Below are positions 60,808 through 64,000 of a DNA stretch of 64,000 nucleotides, one piece after another. A program made the position numbers and the translations under genes. Origin of the DNA: Prosthecodimorpha staleyi (GTDB lineage: Bacteria > Pseudomonadota > Alphaproteobacteria > Rhizobiales > Ancalomicrobiaceae); the NCBI RefSeq assembly GCF_018729455.1, contig NZ_JAHHZF010000011.1:1-64000 (forward strand). The letters run 5' to 3'. Every line of letters begins with the position of its first letter. Position 1 is the first letter of the stretch. The notes below the pieces were generated by a model. That model was not told where the DNA came from, did not search any database, and worked only from the letters and a program-made list of their open reading frames with translations.

Positions 60808-61204
60808 TCTTTATATATTTATTCTTGTCTATTCTTCCTGACTTCTCTTCGCCGGGGTCCAGGGGCGAAGCTCCTGGCGGGCGGTCATTCTTAAGAGGGG
60901 ACATGGATCCGGCTCGACAGACGGGTCCGCCCATTGACCCACATATTCAGATTTCGCTGCGGCTGGGGCCGACGGTCGAGATCATCCCCCGCAAGCAGAA
61001 AATTCCGCTCGGCGACCGGATTCAATCGGTTGCTCTCGACAGGCTCGAATGCCTCGTGGAAGCCGCGTCTCAGCGAGACAGACCAGGGCACCTTGCCCGC
61101 GCAAATCTTGGTATCGAGAAGCCGAGGAACCGGTTCCACGCCCGCGATCACATCCATCGCCAGGCGGCTGGAGCCCTATCGGCCCGTTGTGGGGGCGTCA
61201 GTCT
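60808..61204. other. Decayed or non-coding stretch after the caspase gene
   Basis: It begins AT-rich (60805-60850), then turns GC-rich. Frames of about 90 codons are open on both strands around 60890-61160, but none has a ribosome-binding site or recognisable product. Because an aldo/keto reductase remnant follows, this is probably gene debris. Confidence 0.4.
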
Positions 61205-61313
61205 CAGCCCCATGATCGTGCCTATACCCGGCACGCGGTCCATTGCGCATCTGGAAGAAAACGTCGCCGCGCTTCAGGTCCCACTCACTGCAGCCGATGC
61301 AGCCGCGCTGTAG
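61205..61313 (+). pseudogene. Aldo/keto reductase, C-terminal remnant
   Basis: The reading frame contains MIVPIPGTRSIAHLEENVAA and LQVPLTAADAAAL before a stop. This is the typical C-terminal NADPH-binding segment of aldo/keto reductases (IPGTR...HLEEN). The preceding 300 codons that such an enzyme needs (TIM barrel with the Asp-Tyr-Lys-His tetrad) are absent, so only the last 35 codons survive. Confidence 0.7.
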
Positions 61314-61422
61314 CGGTCAAGCCTGCGGGGATCGGATTGCCGGGACGGGACGGACCAGATCCGCCCGTCTGGATCGAACCGCCGGCAGTCCGGGCGGCTG
61401 CGGCGCCCGGCTGGCCTCGCGC

Positions 61423-62589
<1,167 letters not shown>

Positions 62590-62746
62590 TTACGCGGATA
62601 CCATCATTAAGGTTACCCAATCCGGTAAAAGCGACGTTAAGCGCCGGACCGGGCGATGACAGGCCGGGGCGGCGGAACGGCAGCGCCGGAGCGCCGGCGG
62701 CAGGCGGCGGCTTTCCCCGGGGCCACGCCATTGCCAGGATCGCCCC

Positions 62747-63811
62747 ATGACGACGCGACCCGATTCGGCAGCCCTTCTCGCCTGGTACGACCGCCACCAT
62801 CGCCGCCTGCCCTGGCGGATCGGCCCCGCCGACCGGGCGGCCGGGGCGAAGCCGGACCCCTATCGGATCTGGCTGTCGGAGATCATGCTGCAGCAGACCA
62901 CCGTGACGGCGGTGAAACCCTATTTCGACGCCTTCCTGGCGCGCTGGCCGCAGGTCTCCGATCTGGCCGCCGCCGACGAGGCGGAGGTGATGAAGGCCTG
63001 GGCCGGGCTCGGCTACTATTCGCGCGCCCGCAACCTGAAGGCCTGCGCGGACGCCGTCGTCGAGCGGCATGGCGGACGGTTTCCGGACACCGAGGCGGCC
63101 CTGCTGACCCTGCCCGGGATCGGGGCCTATACGGCCGCGGCGATCGCGGCGATCGCCTTCGACCGGCCCGCGACCGTCGTCGACGGCAATGTCGAGCGTG
63201 TCGTGTCCCGCCTGTTCACGGTCGAGGAGCCGCTCCCCGACGCCAAGCCGGCCTTGAAGCGGCTTGCAGCGACGCTGACCCCTAAGCGGCGCGCGGGCGA
63301 CTTCGCGCAGGCCATGATGGATCTGGGCGCCACCCTGTGCACGCCGCGCAAGCCGAGCTGCGCACTCTGCCCCTGGTCAGACGCCTGTCTCGGCCGGGCC
63401 GCGGGGGCGCCGGAGACCTATCCGCGCAAGCGGGCGAAGGCCGAACGACCGACCCGGCGCGGCATCGCCTATGTGGCGATGCGGGCCGACGGAGCGGTTC
63501 TTCTCCGCCGCCGCCCCCCGAAAGGTCTGCTCGGCGGCATGAGCGAGGTGCCGTCGACCGACTGGACGCCGGCCGCGGCCCTGCCGGCGGAGAGCCCGCC
63601 CCTGCCCGGCAACTGGGCCGCCGCCGGCCGGATCGAACACACCTTCACGCATTTCCACCTGATCCTGGAGGTCCGGCTGGCGCGCCGGCCGGTCGGCGAC
63701 CCGGCCCCGGACGGCTACTGGTGGTCGACGGCTGCCGATCTCGCCGGCGAGGCGCTGCCGAGCGTGATGCGCAAGGTCGTCGACGCCGCCCAGAAGGCGT
63801 CCGGATCGTGA
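62747..63811 (+). CDS. mutY: A/G-specific adenine DNA glycosylase MutY
   Basis: Removes adenine mispaired with 8-oxoguanine. The 354-residue protein has the catalytic Glu45 in WLSEIMLQQTTV, the helix-hairpin-helix LPGIGAYTAAAI with the Asp in DGNVERV, the 4Fe-4S site C-X6-C-X2-C-X5-C (CTPRKPSCALCPWSDAC), and a C-terminal NUDIX-like domain with HTFTHFHLIL that reads 8-oxoguanine. ccrM-mutY divergent neighbourhood is common in Hyphomicrobiales. All key residues are present. Confidence 0.96.
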   Translation: MTTRPDSAALLAWYDRHHRRLPWRIGPADRAAGAKPDPYRIWLSEIMLQQTTVTAVKPYFDAFLARWPQVSDLAAADEAEVMKAWAGLGYYSRARNLKACADAVVERHGGRFPDTEAALLTLPGIGAYTAAAIAAIAFDRPATVVDGNVERVVSRLFTVEEPLPDAKPALKRLAATLTPKRRAGDFAQAMMDLGATLCTPRKPSCALCPWSDACLGRAAGAPETYPRKRAKAERPTRRGIAYVAMRADGAVLLRRRPPKGLLGGMSEVPSTDWTPAAALPAESPPLPGNWAAAGRIEHTFTHFHLILEVRLARRPVGDPAPDGYWWSTAADLAGEALPSVMRKVVDAAQKASGS

Positions 63812-63912
63812 CAATCGGCCGGTTGCGCACAATTTGACGGATCGGCGGCAATCTTCCGTAACGGGAGGCAGTTACAAACGGACACAAGATCGACCGCCAA
63901 CCGGGTTGCCGC

Positions 63913-64000
63913 ATGTCCCGCAAAGTACTTCTCGCCGTTCCCGCCCTGACCGCCATCCTGACGCTTGCGGGGGCGAGCGCGGCTTCCGCGCAAACCTGGA
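63913..64000 (+). CDS. Secreted protein, 3' truncated by window edge
   Basis: Only 29 codons are visible: MSRKVLLAVPALTAILTLAG and then ASAASAQTW, a classical signal peptide with an ASA-Q type cleavage site. The gene continues beyond the window. Its location after mutY would fit a thioredoxin-like DsbA family protein, which often follows mutY in related genomes, but the visible part does not show this. Confidence 0.55.
   Translation, partial: MSRKVLLAVPALTAILTLAGASAASAQTW

Overview
The window reads as chromosome of a high-GC (roughly 70% by eye) alphaproteobacterium, most likely a methylotroph of the Hyphomicrobiales. Evidence: a CcrM-type GANTC methylase, a complete PQQ biosynthesis operon, and a nearly complete gene set for formaldehyde oxidation on tetrahydromethanopterin (H4MPT) and methanofuran. 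No rRNA, tRNA or CRISPR array was recognised.

Layout. 1-4.3 kb: right edge of a P2-like prophage (tape measure, U, X and D tail proteins, then an orphan adenine methylase). 4.7-11.4 kb: the peroxide sensor ohrR and its target ohr lie on either side of a minus-strand operon pqqA-B-C-(second pqqC)-D-E that ends in two uncharacterised secreted proteins. Both ohr genes carry a matching operator. 11.8-16.6 kb: a secreted metzincin protease with four cysteine-containing repeats and a two-component system. 16.9-30.4 kb: the C1 block fhcB-A-D-C, a small Cys protein, a CitE-like lyase, a pterin dehydratase, mptG, mtdB, an ATP-grasp gene, mch, a second ATP-grasp gene, a CitG-like gene and fae, closed by a strong terminator. 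30.6-33.6 kb: a trypsin-like secreted protease and three paralogous tiny secreted proteins that share an upstream control block. 33.9-35.8 kb: a divergent pair (HisA/F-like TIM barrel and MfnF-like protein) that belongs to the H4MPT/methanofuran pathway. 35.8-38.7 kb: a large DUF2339 membrane protein. 38.8-40.2 kb: an AT-richer patch with a Sel1-type secreted protein. 40.3-44.9 kb: ispE, an MFS transporter, ispB, DUF2007 and a TrmN6-type methylase. 45-46.6 kb: a probable type III secretion chaperone with its candidate effector. 47-58 kb: ETF-quinone oxidoreductase, a uracil-DNA glycosylase family protein, an S49 protease, pabB-pabA-pabC, glyQ and several tiny proteins, interspersed with palindromic repeats. 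58.9-64 kb: a secreted caspase fused to an FGE-like domain, a decayed stretch with an aldo/keto reductase remnant, ccrM, mutY and the start of a secreted protein.

How the genes work together. PQQ is the cofactor of periplasmic methanol dehydrogenases (none is in the window). The formaldehyde they make would be captured by Fae, oxidised by MtdB and Mch, and released as formate by the FhcABCD complex. mptG makes the first H4MPT-specific intermediate from 4-aminobenzoate, which the pabBAC operon supplies. The ATP-grasp, CitG-like, HisA/F-like and MfnF-like genes are candidates for H4MPT and methanofuran assembly.

The observations I consider most worth following are: a second PqqC that has lost three active-site histidines; the three secreted paralogues with a position-locked upstream block; the orphan type III effector/chaperone pair; the caspase-FGE fusion; and the ohrR/ohr operators bracketing the PQQ operon.
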